64,000 bases of DNA from positions 736,001 through 800,000 of the forward strand of contig JAFFSR010000364.1 in assembly GCA_017163975.1 (NCBI GenBank), given 5' to 3'. This document shows positions 63,454 to 64,000 of this stretch, piece by piece. Origin of the DNA: Anastatus disparis. Lineage: Eukaryota > Arthropoda > Insecta > Hymenoptera > Eupelmidae. Both the position numbers and the translations under genes were made by a program. Under the pieces are notes generated by a model. It was not told where the DNA came from and ran no database searches. It saw only the letters and a list, made by a program, of their open reading frames with translations. Within the stretch, counting starts at the first letter, position 1; the number at the start of each line of letters is the position of its first letter.

Positions 63454-64000
63454 GGGATATTTCATATCGGTTAGCACGTACTTATAAGTACAGGTTTCCT
63501 TTATATGTGGTACATTTCATGACAACACGCACACACCCATTCGTGTACCCTTATTTTTATATGTATGGGACATTTCATGTCGATTCGCATGCATGCACAG
63601 AACGTTAATAAACATAGGATTTTTCACGTCAATTCGAAAGCACACACACAGGTTTATACATATGGGACATTTCATGTCTATTTGCATGCATGCACACAGA
63701 CTTTAATAAACATGGGATTTTTCACGTCAATTAGAACGCACGCACTTACAGGTTTAGATATATGGGACATTTCATGTCAATGCGCACGCACACACACACA
63801 CAGGATTATATATGGGACATTTCATGTCAACTCGTAATGACAGGCTTTTTTATGTATGTGGGACATTTTATGACAACACGCACACACCCATCCGAGTAAC
63901 CTTAGGTTTATATATACATATGGGACATTTCATGTCAATTCGCATGCATGCACACGCACGTTAATATACAAAGGATTTTTCACGTCAATTCGAACGCACA
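63200..64000. repeat. Minisatellite with GGGACATTTCATGTC core, running off the window
   Basis: A phrase TATGGGACATTTCATGTCAA with the palindrome GACATTTCATGTC returns about every 48-97 bases (for example 63567, 63663, 63758, 63814, 63924). It alternates with GGATTTTTCACGTCAATTCG and is separated by CA-rich and GCATGCATGC text. A (CATA)n run lies at about 63401-63450. The overlapping open frames on the plus strand are periodic artefacts. The array continues past 64000. Confidence 0.8.

Noticed and set aside
63210..63837. Plus-strand frames rich in His, Thr and Tyr
   Set aside because: Products of CA- and TA-rich minisatellite units with no coding constraint visible.

Overview
This is a eukaryotic, strongly AT-rich window, almost certainly from an insect or another arthropod. 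No intact host gene is visible. The two host-gene remnants I recognise are a G-protein alpha-i pseudogene at 22.5 kb and a Nup205-like fragment at 15.1-16.5 kb. The rest is a transposon graveyard with some very young insertions: piggyBac-like TTAA-flanked MITEs, TA-flanked fold-back elements, gypsy/errantivirus-like relics, an EnSpm-like transposase relic and a tRNA-derived SINE. I see no bacterial signatures, operons, CRISPR arrays or rRNA.

Layout. 0-1.4 kb: decayed EnSpm/TNP2-type transposase. 2.1-11 kb: an old fold-back repeat split by a young LTR retrotransposon (3850-10890). Its two 1101-bp LTRs differ at one visible base. It has a tRNA-Lys-type primer binding site, a polypurine tract and a long gag, but no recognisable protease, reverse transcriptase or integrase. 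It resembles the TR-GAG type of non-autonomous element. 11-17 kb: dispersed repeats, a (TG)n tract, a 116-bp satellite and the Nup205-like remnant with a MITE inside. 17.8-22.1 kb: a gypsy-like element on the minus strand in an unusual LTR-body-LTR-body-LTR arrangement, with one 5-bp target duplication around the whole array.

22.5-29.6 kb: the G-alpha pseudogene, a fold-back region dense in TGACGTCA-type motifs, a Harbinger-like fold-back MITE whose empty site is also in the window, and two composite elements made of nested hairpins. 29.6-34 kb: an errantivirus-like relic on the minus strand with gag, protease and env, but without the RT/RNase H/integrase part. 36.7-39.5 kb: a gag-type relic split in frame by a 1.33-kb fold-back element. 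40-43.7 kb: AT-rich duplications, a near-perfect palindrome, an irregular array of short GCGCACTTCGCGT-like palindromes, a MITE built from 10-bp GTAAATAACT repeats, and a CACTG MITE.

44.1-46.7 kb: a 2.55-kb element with 16-bp terminal inverted repeats, filled by a roughly 69-bp minisatellite that stays open in coding frames. 46.7-53.4 kb: mostly unassigned, with one Harbinger-like MITE, a cluster of GGCGC motifs and a second copy of the (TG)n repeat family. 53.4-56.3 kb: two TA-flanked fold-back elements. 56.3-61.6 kb: a four-level nest of insertions that includes a SINE with clear target-site duplications. 61.6-64 kb: hairpins, two small adjacent minus-strand ORFs of unknown origin, an 81-bp tandem array, a piggyBac-like MITE and a minisatellite running off the window end. 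The genes do not form a pathway; the interest is in the elements and their nesting order.
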